DNA from: Monilinia fructicola
Lineage: Eukaryota > Ascomycota > Leotiomycetes > Helotiales > Sclerotiniaceae
Length of the DNA stretch: 64,000 nucleotides
Assembly: GCA_008692225.1 (NCBI GenBank)
Contig: VICG01000016.1
Coordinates: 806,001 to 870,000 of the forward strand
Direction of reading: 5' to 3'
Both the position numbers and the translations under genes were made by a program. Numbering within the stretch: position 1 is the stretch's first letter; each line of letters opens with the position of its first letter. Below are positions 27,892 through 39,039 of this stretch, piece after piece. Below the pieces are notes generated by a model. The model was not told where the DNA came from, did not search any database, and saw only the letters and a program-made list of their open reading frames with translations.

Positions 27892-30800
27892 TTAATATAT
27901 TTAAATTCTTTTTATCTTTAAATATTTTCTCTAAATTAAATTTATTAAAAATAACATTTATAATTTTCATTTTTAATAATAATTTATATTTTCTTTAATT
28001 AAAAAGGTTAATTAAAAGAAAAAAAACTTTTAATAAATTAATATTCTTTAGTTTTCGAAATTAATATTTTTAAATAAAACTTTTTCTTTTATTTACTTTA
28101 AGAAATATATATAATTATTTTAAAAATATAAAGTTTTATTATTTTTTTATTAAAAGATTTTATATAAAGACATTGAAATTTTAATAAACTTATATTATTT
28201 AATTATATATGATTATTATTTTTTAAATACTTTCTTGAAATTAATTCTACTTTTTATAATATTTATAATTTTTCTTTTTAATAATAATTAATATCTTCTT
28301 TTATTAATAACTTCTATTAAAGAAATATAAGATTTTAATAAAGTAATATATTTTAATTATCTAGAATTATCTTTTTAATAATATTTTAAAATTAAATTTA
28401 TTTTAATTAATATTAATAAATATCATTAAAAAGATTAAAAATTATAATAAATTAACTACTTCTAGTTTTTAAAATTATTTTGCTTATAAAGCTTTTTAAT
28501 TAAATTTCATTTAAATTAAATTTTATTTTCTTTCCTAATAAAAATCTATAGTTTTTATTATTCAAGGCTTTTATTAAAAAGATTTAAAATTTTTAATAAA
28601 TTAATTCTTTCTAGTTTCTTATAATTATAATTTTAAAATAAGATATTTTAATAAAATTTAGTTTTCAAAATATATAAAATCTTTTTTAAATAAAAAGTTT
28701 TATTCTTTTTTATTAAAAGATTTGATTTGAAAATTCTAAAATTTTAATAAATTAATATCTTTTTGTTTTATATAATTACTATTTATAAAAAAGGTTTCAA
28801 AATTAAATTTACTTTAAATAATATCTGGAATTTATTTTTAAATAAAAAAATTTATTTCCCTTTATTAAAAGATTTTATTTAAAAACTCTAATCCTTTAGT
28901 AAATAAATATATTTTAATTATCTTTAATATTTATTTTTATATTTTATTTTATAATAAGCTTTTTTTAAAAAGAATAAATAATTTTTTCGAAGAAAAAATT
29001 CTTTTTTTCTTTTATATAAAGATTTTATCTTAAAAATCTAAAAATTTAATAAATAAAAATATTCTAACTTTCTTTTATAATTCTATTTAAATTTTATTTT
29101 ATAATAAGTTTTTTTTAAAAAATATAAATAATTTTTTTTTTAATAAAAATTTCATTTCTTTTATTATTAAAAGATTTCATCTTGAAAATCTAATATTTTA
29201 ATAACTTAATACATTTAAATATTTTTAATAAGTATTTTAAAATGAAATTTTATAATATTTTGGAACATTTTGAAAAAAGAATTTATATTTTTTCATTTAT
29301 AAGTTTTATTTAAGAGATTAAAGATTTTAATGAATTAATATATTTAAATCTTTTAAAAAACAAATTTATATAAAGCCTTTTAATAAAATTTATTCTTAAA
29401 GATATTAAAAATTATTTTCTAAATAAAAATTAATAGTTTTTATTATTAAGAGATTTTAGGAAAATAGTATATTTAAACTTTTTAACTTTATATTTTTAAA
29501 TAAAACTTTTAAATTAAATTTAGTTTAAAAAACAATTATAATTATTTTCTAAAGAAAATTCTATAATTTTCACTATTAAAAGATTTTCTTTAAATCATTT
29601 ATAATTTTAATAGATTTATTTATTTAAATCTTTTATATTAATTTTTTTAAATAAAACTTTTTAATTAAATTTAATTAAACAAATATTTATAATTATTTTT
29701 AAAAAAAAGATCTATAATTCTAATTATTAAAAGATTTTCATTTAATAAATAATAATTTTAAGAAATAAATATATTTAAATCTTTTAAAATAATCTTTTTT
29801 AATAAAAAATCCTAATTATATTTAATTAAAAAATATTTATAATAATCTTTAAAAGAAAGATTTATATTTTATCTTATTAAAAGAATTCATTTTAAAAATT
29901 AAAAATTTTAATAAATTAAAATATTTTTATTAATTCTGAATTATTATTCTTTAATAATTTTTTTTATTCTAATATACTTTAAATAATATTTTTTTTTTTT
30001 AATAAAAAATTATTTTCTTTTATAAAAAGAATTTTTTTAAGAATCTAATATTTTAATAACTTATAATCATTTTTTTAGATTTGAATTTGTAAAAAATATT
30101 TATGAAAAAGAGTTTCTTGAATAAAAATCTAATTTTTTTCTTTATTAGAAAATTATATTTAAATTATTTAATATTTTAATTTATTTAATTTTTTTATACT
30201 TATTTTTTTTAAATTTCATTTTATAATAAAATTATTTTAAAAAAGTAAAAATAATTCTTTTTAGAATGAAATTCTATATTCTCTTTGATTAAAAGATTAT
30301 ATTTAAAATATTTACTACTTTAATCAATTAATATATTATAATTTTTTATAATAATCTTTTTTTCATTATATTTTATTATAAACTAATTTAAAGAAAATAT
30401 AAATATTACTTCTTGAAAGTAAATTTATATTAAATGATTTTTATATATTCTTTCAAAAAATAATTTTTATTTTCTCTTATTAATAAGTTTTATAAAAAAT
30501 ATTCAAGGTTTTAATAAATTAATAGATTTTGATTTTTTATAATTATCTTTTTAAATAAAAGTTTTAAATTAAATTGATTCTAAAAAATATTTTTAATTAT
30601 TTCTAGAATAAGAAAATTTTTTTTTTTCAAAATATTTTAGTTAAACACTTTAAAATTTTAATAAATTAATATTTTTTAATTATTTATAATTATTATTCTT
30701 AATTGATTTCCTAAAATTTAATTTATTTTTAATAATATTTATACAAAAAATTTTCAAAAGTCTTATTTTTTCTTTTATTAAAACGTTTTTTAAAACGAAT

Positions 30801-32620
30801 TAAAACTTTTAATAAATTAATATATTTATATTTTTTGTAATTATTTTTTTAAAATGAAACTTTTATTTTAATTTAATTTAAGAAATATTTTAAAATAAGA
30901 ATTTATAGTTTTTATTATTAAAAGGTTTCATTTTAAAGATTAAAAATTTTAATAAATTAATATCTTTTAGTTTTATATAAGTTTAGTTTTAAAATAAAAT
31001 CTTTTGATTAAATTTAGTTTAAAAAACATTTAAAAATATTTTCCTAATAATACTTTATATTTTCTTTCATTAATAAGTTTTCTTGAAAGAATTAAGGATT
31101 TTAATAATCTAATATCTTTTATTCGCTTATAATTAATAATTATAAAAGATTTCTTAAAATTAAATTTACTTTAAATAAAATTGAAAATTCTTTTTTTGAA
31201 TAGAAATGTATATTTTCTTTTATTAATGAATTTAATTTTAAAGATTGAGGATTTTAATAAATTAATACCATTTAGTTATTTATAAATATTATTTATAGAA
31301 AGTTTTTTAAAATTAAACTTATTTTAAATAATATTCATTATTTTCTTTTAAATAAAAATTTATATTTTCTTTAAAAAGTAAGTTTTATTTAAAGGATTAA
31401 AGATTTTAATAACTTAATATATTTGAATTTCTTATTATTATTCATTTAAATAAATCTTTTTTCTTTTAAAAATATTTAGAATTATTTCTTAAATAAAAAT
31501 TTACATTTTTCTTTATTAACAGATTATATTTAAAAGATTAAAGATGTAAATAAGATAATATTGTTTAATTATTTATAATTCTAATTTTTAAATAATGTCT
31601 AAAAATTAAATTTACTTTAAATAATATTTATAATATACTTTTTTAAAATAAATTCTATATCCTTTTATTAATGGCTTTCATTAAAAATATTAAAAAGTTT
31701 ATTAAATAAATATATTCTTATTCTTTATAATTATTTTTTAAAATAAAGCTTTTAAATTAAATTAAAATAAAAAATACTTAAATTATATATTTTTCTTTTA
31801 TTAAAAAAATTTAATTAGAAGTTTTTAAGACTTTAATAAATTAATATCTTATAATTTTTTATAATTGTTATTTCTAAAAAAAGAAAATTTTATATAAAGG
31901 TTTTCCTAAAAAGATTAAAAAATTTTAATAAATAAATATATTTTAATTGTTTATAATTAATATTTTGAGAATAAATTTATTTTAAATTATATTTATAATT
32001 TTTTTTTAAATTAAAATTTATAGTTTCTTTCATTAATAAGTTTTATTAAAAAGATTAAAGATTTGTATAAATTAATATATTCAAATTCTTTATAATTTTT
32101 CTTAAAAATGAAATTTCCAAATTGAATTCCTTTTAAGAGACAAAAATAATTTTTTTTTTAAAAAATAATTTATAATTTTTTATATTAAACGATTTTATTT
32201 AAAAGATAAAAAATTTTAATAAATTAATATCTCTTAATTCCTTATAATTATTATTTTTAAATAATATTTTCAATTAGAATTACTTTATACAATATTTAAA
32301 ATATCTTAAATAAAAACTTATATTTTCTCTTATTAAAAACTTTTATATAGAAAATATAATATTTTAATAAATGAGTATGTTTTAAATTTTCTATAGTTTT
32401 TTTTTAAAACAAAAGTTTTAAATTGGATCAACTTGAAAATATAAAAATAATTTCCTTTTTTAATAAAATTTTAGATTTTCCTTTATTAAATGGTTTTATA
32501 TAAGAAATTCAATATCTTAATAAATTAATATTTAAGAATTTAATTAAAGGAAAAATTAATAATAATAAAACTAACGCTTTCAATATTTCGATAAAAATCA
32601 TATTACTTATTAATTTAATG

Positions 32621-32870
32621 CTTTTAGCAAACGAAAAATAGTTAGTATAATTATAAATAAAAGGTTTAAATAATCTTTATAAAAATCAGTTTATTATAAT
32701 TTATATTTGCCATTAATAAATATAAATATAAATACAAATATAAATGTCTATTATATTATAAAAATTATTAGAAATAATATAATTATAGAATATATCTTTA
32801 GTACTTTTAGAAAATGAATAAGATATATAAAACTAAGGGCTATAATTATATATAATTTGATTATTCAAGC

Positions 32871-32963
<93 letters not shown>

Positions 32964-33144
32964 CAGACACAAAGAGTTTGAAGCAAATCATTTGACAATA
33001 GTATTAAATTTCGACTTAATCTACTACAGTAGCTAGCCCAGCAAGCTCTGTACTTTCATCCATATCCAAAAAGCTCTGTACTCCCATGCTATCCAAGCAG
33101 TATACTCCACACACACCCAAGACTCCCATTAGCTAATCTAAAGA
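32621..33144. other. Right border of the AT array and spacer to the first gene
   Basis: Monomer structure stops near 32560. The segment 32621-33018 is the better-preserved counterpart of 19301-19766. From about 33019 the composition turns normal, and the remaining 125 bp run to the stop codon of the minus-strand gene starting at 33145. No gene is seen. Confidence 0.7.
32871..32962. repeat. (AAT)n microsatellite at the array border
   Basis: About 30 uninterrupted AAT/TAA units. The internal copy of the border has only about five units at the same place (about 19697-19713). Confidence 0.95.
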
Positions 33145-34527
33145 TCAAGGCCACATACACTTCGCCGAATCCAAATAACTCGCTCGAACACCATAGAGAC
33201 TGCTCAAATCATCGGCATAAACCTCATCGTGCAATTTCTGCTTCAACAATGCAGACTCATGTCTCTTCAACATGACATTCCACGAGAACAACGAATGCCC
33301 TACGCCTGCAAAATATTCTCCGCGTAATACGACAAGATAGTCTATCAATGCTCTCTGATCCCATCTAAGGTGAGAGAGTTCTTCCCTCTCGTGCTCCTTC
33401 AAAAGATCCTCCTTGTGTGTGACATCGATACCGTGATCCTTGGCTTCAATTGCGAGTCGATGAGTAGAATCGATATCCCCAGACGCAGCGTAGATGATTG
33501 GAGTCTTCATCGACTTTGCTAATGCGATATATGCTTTGGCCTGACCATCATAGTGCATGAATGGAGCAGGAGTGACATGTCGCTTGACAACACCTTCTGC
33601 AATCTCTTCTGGTTCAGTCTTCAAATGTATGCCCAAGAATGAAGGGGTAACGATTGTTGAGCTGACGTTAAGTGGTACGTCATACCAGTCCGACATCTGC
33701 CGTAAAGTCGATGTTGCGAGTCGTCGGACATCGGGTCGGAATTTCATGATTTGTCCAAACTCATGGGCAAAGACATGACCATCGGCGTGAGTTGGATATT
33801 GAAGATTTGATTGTTCAAGATCTACAACAATTGGTAGCGAATGTGGCGTTGGTGACATCCATTTTTCAATCCAAGCATTCAATTTTTCCTGCCATTCCTC
33901 GGGATGCTCCAGTCCGCTTGTTGGTCGATTCATGAATAAACTTTCGGCCAAGAGCCCACGTCTCCTCCCATTCACCGTTTGTTCCATGTGATCGATGAGT
34001 TTCAATTCAGGACATGACATCTTTAAAGATTTCTTGAAGTGATCCGCGTCAAACATATAATCCATCCCCTTCCAACCAAGACCATGTCTTTTCCCTAGAT
34101 GCGATTCTTCCTCTCCCTCTATTGGCATCATGTTCAGATCCTTGATATCTTCCCGCAGCTTGATATTTGGCATTACCAAGCTTCCACCTGCACCAATTGC
34201 ATATCGTACACAATTCAATATAGAATTTCGTACATGTCCAACGCCTCCTTGATTGCTGTCGCACGTGAAAACTATGCTCGAGTTCCATGTTTGTGTCTCG
34301 CAAACGGCTCTCATGACCTTGGAATTGATAGGTGGGAAATCGAATATATCGTGATGGTCTAATGTAGCAGGGGGTACGTTTGTTTGTGGAACATCTGGAT
34401 TGGCATTCCAGATGATATGTGTAGGTATGACTTTAGGACGATCGAAAGCAAACCATAACCAGGCCAATCCCAGAGTAACGCCAGCAAAGACGGCATATTT
34501 ACGATTGACACCACTTGGAAACGACAT
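33145..34527 (-). CDS. Type II membrane glycosyltransferase, O-fucosyltransferase-like
   Basis: A 460-aa single-exon protein. A short cytosolic N-terminus is followed by one membrane segment (about residues 11-28), giving the type II topology of Golgi or ER glycosyltransferases. The lumenal part starts with a TCDSNQGGVGHVRNSILN segment (about 88-105), which resembles the nucleotide-sugar binding entry of the GDP-fucose protein O-fucosyltransferase fold (N-terminal Gly-rich, His/Arg-containing loop). The late GHSLFSWN segment (about 410-417) resembles the family's C-terminal Ser/Phe/Trp motif. Many fungi carry such O-FucT-like proteins of unknown acceptor. Family placement rests on these two segments and the topology, so true fucosyl transfer is an inference. 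It is the first gene right of the AT array and ends about 125 bp from the border repeat. The start is the ATG at 34525-34527; a membrane segment begins 10 residues later. Confidence 0.6.
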   Translation of the reverse strand: MSFPSGVNRKYAVFAGVTLGLAWLWFAFDRPKVIPTHIIWNANPDVPQTNVPPATLDHHDIFDFPPINSKVMRAVCETQTWNSSIVFTCDSNQGGVGHVRNSILNCVRYAIGAGGSLVMPNIKLREDIKDLNMMPIEGEEESHLGKRHGLGWKGMDYMFDADHFKKSLKMSCPELKLIDHMEQTVNGRRRGLLAESLFMNRPTSGLEHPEEWQEKLNAWIEKWMSPTPHSLPIVVDLEQSNLQYPTHADGHVFAHEFGQIMKFRPDVRRLATSTLRQMSDWYDVPLNVSSTIVTPSFLGIHLKTEPEEIAEGVVKRHVTPAPFMHYDGQAKAYIALAKSMKTPIIYAASGDIDSTHRLAIEAKDHGIDVTHKEDLLKEHEREELSHLRWDQRALIDYLVVLRGEYFAGVGHSLFSWNVMLKRHESALLKQKLHDEVYADDLSSLYGVRASYLDSAKCMWP

Positions 34528-35109
34528 TTTGCGAGAAAATTATGTGATGATATTAATATTGGGATGAGAAGATGAAGGGAGAAGATGTTGGAAGTTATCA
34601 TTTTGTATGGTATTTGAAATTGTGCTTTGATCTTTGATCTTTGATGACTCGGTGAAGACTGTGCGGAGGTGTGTTTTAAGAAAGGATGTTTGATTTTTAT
34701 GCTATCCAATCACAATCCAACTTGGTCTAATTTGAAACGTGAATGAACAACATCAAAAGTGCATTGACTCTGAGATTTATTGTTCGTTTCTTTTTTTGAT
34801 AGTTATTTTTGAAATTTCAAATCAATTAGTTAGCTTAGTATTGAACACCTACTAAATTAACCAACCGTTCTTGGGTGAAGAAAAATATCTCCAGCAACGC
34901 GTTTCAGTGATGACTTATCACTTGAATGTGAAACTGCATCTTTCAGTATTTAGAAAGCAGCCCGTCATTGTCAATTTGGTTATGAATGACAATTCTCGAT
35001 CCCGAAAACTCCACAGGACATGATGATAACTATAGAGCATCATACAATCTCAGCAAAGCCCAACAGCCAAGCCCAATAGCCAAGTCCAAAAGCCAATACC
35101 CAGACATAT
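34528..35109. other. Intergenic, no gene seen
   Basis: Spacer between the 5' end of the O-FucT-like gene and the 3' end of the helicase gene; both genes are on the minus strand. It must hold the promoter of the former and the 3' UTR of the latter. Short imperfect repeats of CCAAxAGCCAA type occur at about 35055-35095. Nothing else stands out. Confidence 0.5.
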
Positions 35110-38100
35110 CTACTCAACAACCCAACCCTTTCCTCTAACCTTCTTTTGCACCACCTTCCTAGCTGGTAACGGCCATCCCAGTCCTCCCGATCCTTCAGCC
35201 CTAAGATAAGGTACAACCCAACACTCTCTCACATCACCCTCTTCTCCACCTTCCTTTGCTCCCTTCTTCTTCTCCTTAACCATCACTTCCTTGATCGGCT
35301 TCCCATATTCCAACAAACTAGTGCCCTTCGCCAAACCTGCCAATTGACCCCCAGTAACATCTGTTAAACTATGCATCCTAGTCTTCTGTCTCTTCCTGGA
35401 TCCATCTGCATTAACATCTTCAGCCGGCTTCTGTAGATAAGAATAGATGATGTATTCAGGACACTCAGCTGGAGATAGATGAGACAAGGGGGAGGCGGGG
35501 TGAATATAGACTGCTTTGTCTTGTTCTTGGTCTTCGTCATTGTGTTTGTTGGGCGTGCGAAGATGAGAGGGAAAGAGTGTAAGATAGGGAACGTCGATTG
35601 CTCGCTTGGGTTTCCTGTAGGCTTCGATTTGGGTTGGAGATAAGTCAGCTCGGATAGCTACGTGGTCAATGAATCCAGCCGCGACCATCTGCTTTAGTGC
35701 CTTAACCTGCTTTGCAGATGGTGGTGCCAATTTCTCTTCGTATTTTAATCCTGCGAATGCGGGAATGTTGGTACGCAAGAGATCAGTTATTTGACGACGT
35801 AGTTGTGAGATTTCTTTCAAAGTCTTGTAGCGTACATAGTGAGATGCACACCAGGACTCTGTAGGTTCATGGGCAAATTCTCCAACTGCCTGTAGAAGTT
35901 TGATGGCATCGGATCTATCATCAAGGAAGCAAAATGATTGATGCACTTTGTTAAATTGACGGCGGAGATTGGCACGAGCATCTTGCTCAATCTTCTCAGC
36001 AGTGGTGAGGTAAGAATCTTCGTCTTCACGGGGAGCGGCGGCCGGGATAACTTGGTTTTCTGGAATGAATATATCGGCTGCAGAGAGACCTGCTACAAGG
36101 GCGATGGTGTATGGAAGACAATCGTGCAAATGTCCAACCAAGAGGATACGAGCAAAACGTGGTGAGAGAGGGAATATAGACATGGTGGATCCAGTTGGGG
36201 TAATTTGACCAGATGGAGAAATTGCAGAGAGATATGTGAGAAGTTTCTCAGAGCTAGCAAGACTCTGTCGATCTGGTGGAGTGGGGAATGGGAAATTGAC
36301 GACGTGTTGCAAGTTCATTGATTTGAGTTGTAATACCACACCTTCAATGGGCATTCGTAATATCTCTGGCTCGGCGAATTCTTCAAAATCTCGTTCGTAA
36401 ACTGCGGATGAATAAAATCGATAACAATGACCGGGACCAGTACGACCAGCACGACCAGCGCGTTGACTTGCACTGGCTTTGCTTATCCAACCAACTTCAA
36501 AACTCTGTACACCAGTTGTCTTGTCATATTTACGTTCTTTTGATCTTCCACAGTCGAAAACATAACGAATGCCAGGAATTGTGAGAGATGTCTCGGCAAC
36601 GTTGGTGGCTAATACTATCAATCGTGACCCATCTGGAGGTGGTTCAAAAACCCGTAATTGTTCTTTCGTAGGTAGTAACGAATACAATGGTAATATATGC
36701 ATCTTCAATGGCCCAGTATCCGCTTCTTCTCCAATATCAAAGTCTTCATCATCATTAAACGTTACTTCGTCGTCGTCGTCGTCGACATAATCATCAGTAC
36801 TCGTATCCATAGTATCACCAAAATCAATATCTTCGGCTTCGATAGGTGCGTCTTTTCCTGAGATGCGAACTTGTGGTCCCGTTGTGGTAGAGCCTATCTT
36901 GAAGGCTTCCTTTAATTTCTTGCTGAGATGTGTGATTTCGTTTTGACCAGTCAAGAATACCAACATTCCTCCAGGTGGAAGTTTGCGATGTCCTTTGCTA
37001 ATCTTTCTGAATGCTTCTTCAACATAATCGTGATGAGTCTTTCTTGCAAAGTGAGTAGTGACTGGGTACTGTCTACCTTCTGCTTGAAGTACTGGTGGTG
37101 GAGTAGAAAAGAGCGTCTTGTTCTCTGTGAAATCTGTAATTCGTAGAGTAGCAGACATGATGATAAGTTTCAAGGGCTGAATAGAAGAGTCTTCTGAGGC
37201 CATTTCTTCTCTTAACTTTACAACTCGACTCAGCATACCAATTAAAATATCGGTGTTCACGCTTCTCTCATGAGCTTCATCAATGACGATGGCCGAGTAC
37301 TTTCGTAGAGCAATATCTTGTGCTACCTCTCTCAAAAGTACACCATCCGTCATGAATTTAATGGCAGTATCTGAACTTGCTGTTCCCTCGAATCGAATTT
37401 GATAGGCAACTCGTTTACCATGATCTGCGAGCTCATCTCCTACACGTTTCGCCATGCTAACGGCTGCAACTCTTCGAGGTTGCGTAACTCCAATCATTCC
37501 GGGGTTGGGCGAGCCTTTGGTGCCATAACCAGCTTCGTATAAAAATTGAGGTACTTGAGTAGTTTTTCCAGAACCCGTGGCCCCATACACAACGACTAGA
37601 TTGTTATTATGAATAGCTTCCATGATTTTTTGTTCTTCAGCTACAACTGGAAGTTTAAGTCTGACGTCTTGAATACTTGAGGGCCTTTCCACAGAAACGC
37701 TGAATGCCTTTCGTGATAAGTTGGTGGTAGGTTGTAGTTCTTTTGGTAAAGGATCTTGTTCCAAAGGTCGAGGTTCGAATCCTTCTATTTTTGGTGTTTC
37801 CGTGGCATTTGGAATATTTGTTGATGGTTCATAGCCATAAGCTTCATTGACTTGCTGAGTTGCCCAAGCTTTGAACGCAGAAGATCGTTCTTGTTTCCTT
37901 GAATTACTAATGTCCGCATCTTCATCATCCTCACTGCTCTCTTCGCCATCTTCTTCATCGCTGTCTTGGCCTGACGATCCTTCGTCGCTGTCATCTTTCA
38001 TATCATTTCCAAGTTTCGATTGAAGTGTCCCATCCTTACTTTCTTCAAAAATAGCCAAAATGTTCTTCAATAACTGGGCATGCTCTGGGTCGCTTCCGTC

Positions 38101-39039
38101 ATTGCTATCTTCATTTTCATCGCTATCTTCATCTTCGTCTTCATTGCTATCTTCGTCCGATGACCCATCCTCACTACCATCTTCTGAATCGGTCCCAGAA
38201 TCTTCTGCAAAGATACCCGTGAGACGTTTCATTAACTCGGCGCGTTTCGGGTCACTCGTCTCATCTGGCGTATTTGAACCATCGGAATCTTCATCTGATT
38301 TCATCTCTTCATCACTGTCGGCCTCCGAGTTGGAAGAAAATCCTTCCCATGCTGGTTCCGCGGCGGGAGCTTGTGGCTTCAATGTCATCCTCGACTTGAC
38401 ACCTCCTCGCCTTTGTCGCTTTTGTATCACTGGCTTCCCATCATCGTCCACCTCAAGTGGTCTCTTGAGGCCTGTACCTACGCCAAACTGCAGCACGGGT
38501 GCCTTTGGAGGCGTGATTGAGGTTGTCGTTGTTGCAGTCCCTTGGAAAAGTCCTCCCTCCTTCTTTTGTTCAATTTCATCATCTTCCTCTGCGCTGCTTT
38601 CACTCTCCATCTCCCTGACTGTTCTCTTTTCGAAAAGTAGTTCCTCTCCATCTCCATCAATATCAATTCCCCTCTCCCTTTCCTTCAGCGCTCGCGCCAA
38701 TCTTTCCCTCCTTGTTAATGAGCCCTGACCCAATTTCTTACTACTCTCATATAATCCTCCCTCCTCTTTCCTCTTTGATAATTTCTCAATCAATATTCTA
38801 TTTTCGTCCTTCCTCAATTTTGACTCGATATATTTCTCCAACCTCTTCGCCTTCTTCCCGCTAATTTTATTATCCCCAGCCAATTCCTCCTTCAATTTTC
38901 GTTTCTTTTCTTCATGCGCGGCTTTCGAGGAGGGAAGAATTTCTGTCGCATTAGAATCAACTAGGTTCTCAGAATCATTGGATTTATTTCTCGCAAGCAC
39001 TTTATGCTTTCGCTGTCGAGGTGTGAATTTGGGAGGCAT
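35110..39039 (-). CDS. ECM16: DEAH-box RNA helicase Dhr1/Ecm16 (DHX37 orthologue)
   Basis: A 1309-aa single-exon protein, close in length to yeast Ecm16/Dhr1. The basic N-terminus (1-120) is followed by a long Asp/Glu/Ser-rich region (about 140-390). The helicase core follows: motif I GATGSGKTTQ near 485-494, motif Ia TQPRRVAA, motif II DEAHERS near 587-593, motif III SATLR near 628, a second acidic insert rich in Asp near 740-775, then motif V (TNVAETSLTIPG) and motif VI QRAGRAGRTG near 855-864. HA2/OB-fold regions make up the C-terminus. The family member Dhr1 works in the nucleolus, unwinding U3 snoRNA from 18S pre-rRNA in the 90S/SSU processome, with Utp14 as activator. Calling it Dhr1 and not another DEAH protein (Prp2/16/22/43, Dhr2) rests on the acidic N-terminus, the RecA1-RecA2 acidic insert and the size. 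Confidence 0.9.
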   Translation of the reverse strand: MPPKFTPRQRKHKVLARNKSNDSENLVDSNATEILPSSKAAHEEKKRKLKEELAGDNKISGKKAKRLEKYIESKLRKDENRILIEKLSKRKEEGGLYESSKKLGQGSLTRRERLARALKERERGIDIDGDGEELLFEKRTVREMESESSAEEDDEIEQKKEGGLFQGTATTTTSITPPKAPVLQFGVGTGLKRPLEVDDDGKPVIQKRQRRGGVKSRMTLKPQAPAAEPAWEGFSSNSEADSDEEMKSDEDSDGSNTPDETSDPKRAELMKRLTGIFAEDSGTDSEDGSEDGSSDEDSNEDEDEDSDENEDSNDGSDPEHAQLLKNILAIFEESKDGTLQSKLGNDMKDDSDEGSSGQDSDEEDGEESSEDDEDADISNSRKQERSSAFKAWATQQVNEAYGYEPSTNIPNATETPKIEGFEPRPLEQDPLPKELQPTTNLSRKAFSVSVERPSSIQDVRLKLPVVAEEQKIMEAIHNNNLVVVYGATGSGKTTQVPQFLYEAGYGTKGSPNPGMIGVTQPRRVAAVSMAKRVGDELADHGKRVAYQIRFEGTASSDTAIKFMTDGVLLREVAQDIALRKYSAIVIDEAHERSVNTDILIGMLSRVVKLREEMASEDSSIQPLKLIIMSATLRITDFTENKTLFSTPPPVLQAEGRQYPVTTHFARKTHHDYVEEAFRKISKGHRKLPPGGMLVFLTGQNEITHLSKKLKEAFKIGSTTTGPQVRISGKDAPIEAEDIDFGDTMDTSTDDYVDDDDDEVTFNDDEDFDIGEEADTGPLKMHILPLYSLLPTKEQLRVFEPPPDGSRLIVLATNVAETSLTIPGIRYVFDCGRSKERKYDKTTGVQSFEVGWISKASASQRAGRAGRTGPGHCYRFYSSAVYERDFEEFAEPEILRMPIEGVVLQLKSMNLQHVVNFPFPTPPDRQSLASSEKLLTYLSAISPSGQITPTGSTMSIFPLSPRFARILLVGHLHDCLPYTIALVAGLSAADIFIPENQVIPAAAPREDEDSYLTTAEKIEQDARANLRRQFNKVHQSFCFLDDRSDAIKLLQAVGEFAHEPTESWCASHYVRYKTLKEISQLRRQITDLLRTNIPAFAGLKYEEKLAPPSAKQVKALKQMVAAGFIDHVAIRADLSPTQIEAYRKPKRAIDVPYLTLFPSHLRTPNKHNDEDQEQDKAVYIHPASPLSHLSPAECPEYIIYSYLQKPAEDVNADGSRKRQKTRMHSLTDVTGGQLAGLAKGTSLLEYGKPIKEVMVKEKKKGAKEGGEEGDVRECWVVPYLRAEGSGGLGWPLPARKVVQKKVRGKGWVVE

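Larger units (their letters stand above)
1700..32560. repeat. About 31-kb AT-rich tandem satellite array, unit about 150 bp, RIP-like decay
   Basis: By eye roughly nine bases in ten are A or T, and no gene is present. The sequence keeps returning to the same ordered landmarks on the plus strand: AAAGATTTTAATAAATTAAT, then a TTTATAATTATT block, then AAATTTAxTTTAAAxAATATT, then ATAAAAATTTATA, then TTTTATTAAAAGATTTTATT. In the first stretch I indexed, the landmark AATAAATTAATAT or a close variant starts at 2057, 2211, 2361, 2494, 2661 and 2811, spacings of 154, 150, 133, 167 and 150 bp. The same order and orientation is still present at 31-32.5 kb, so about 200 head-to-tail monomers are likely. 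Monomers are very diverged, with scarce G and C, as expected after RIP. Larger multi-monomer blocks recur and two solo LTRs interrupt the array. A centromeric or pericentromeric satellite is possible but unproven. Confidence 0.8.

Noticed and set aside
1700..32560. Mitochondrial DNA insertion or contig chimera as the explanation of the AT block
   Set aside because: No mitochondrial gene, tRNA or intron ORF is recognisable, the periodic unit is unlike mtDNA, and nuclear-type LTRs with target duplications sit inside it.
1700..32560. CRISPR-like array
   Set aside because: Period is about 150 bp with no conserved short repeat plus unique spacer structure, and the context is eukaryotic.
37768..37785. 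tRNA T-arm-like string GGTTCGAATCC
   Set aside because: It lies within the Dhr1 coding sequence with no acceptor or anticodon arms around it.
38060..38728. 222-codon plus-strand frame, Ser-rich
   Set aside because: Antisense shadow of the acidic Asp/Glu/Ser region of the Dhr1 helicase gene.
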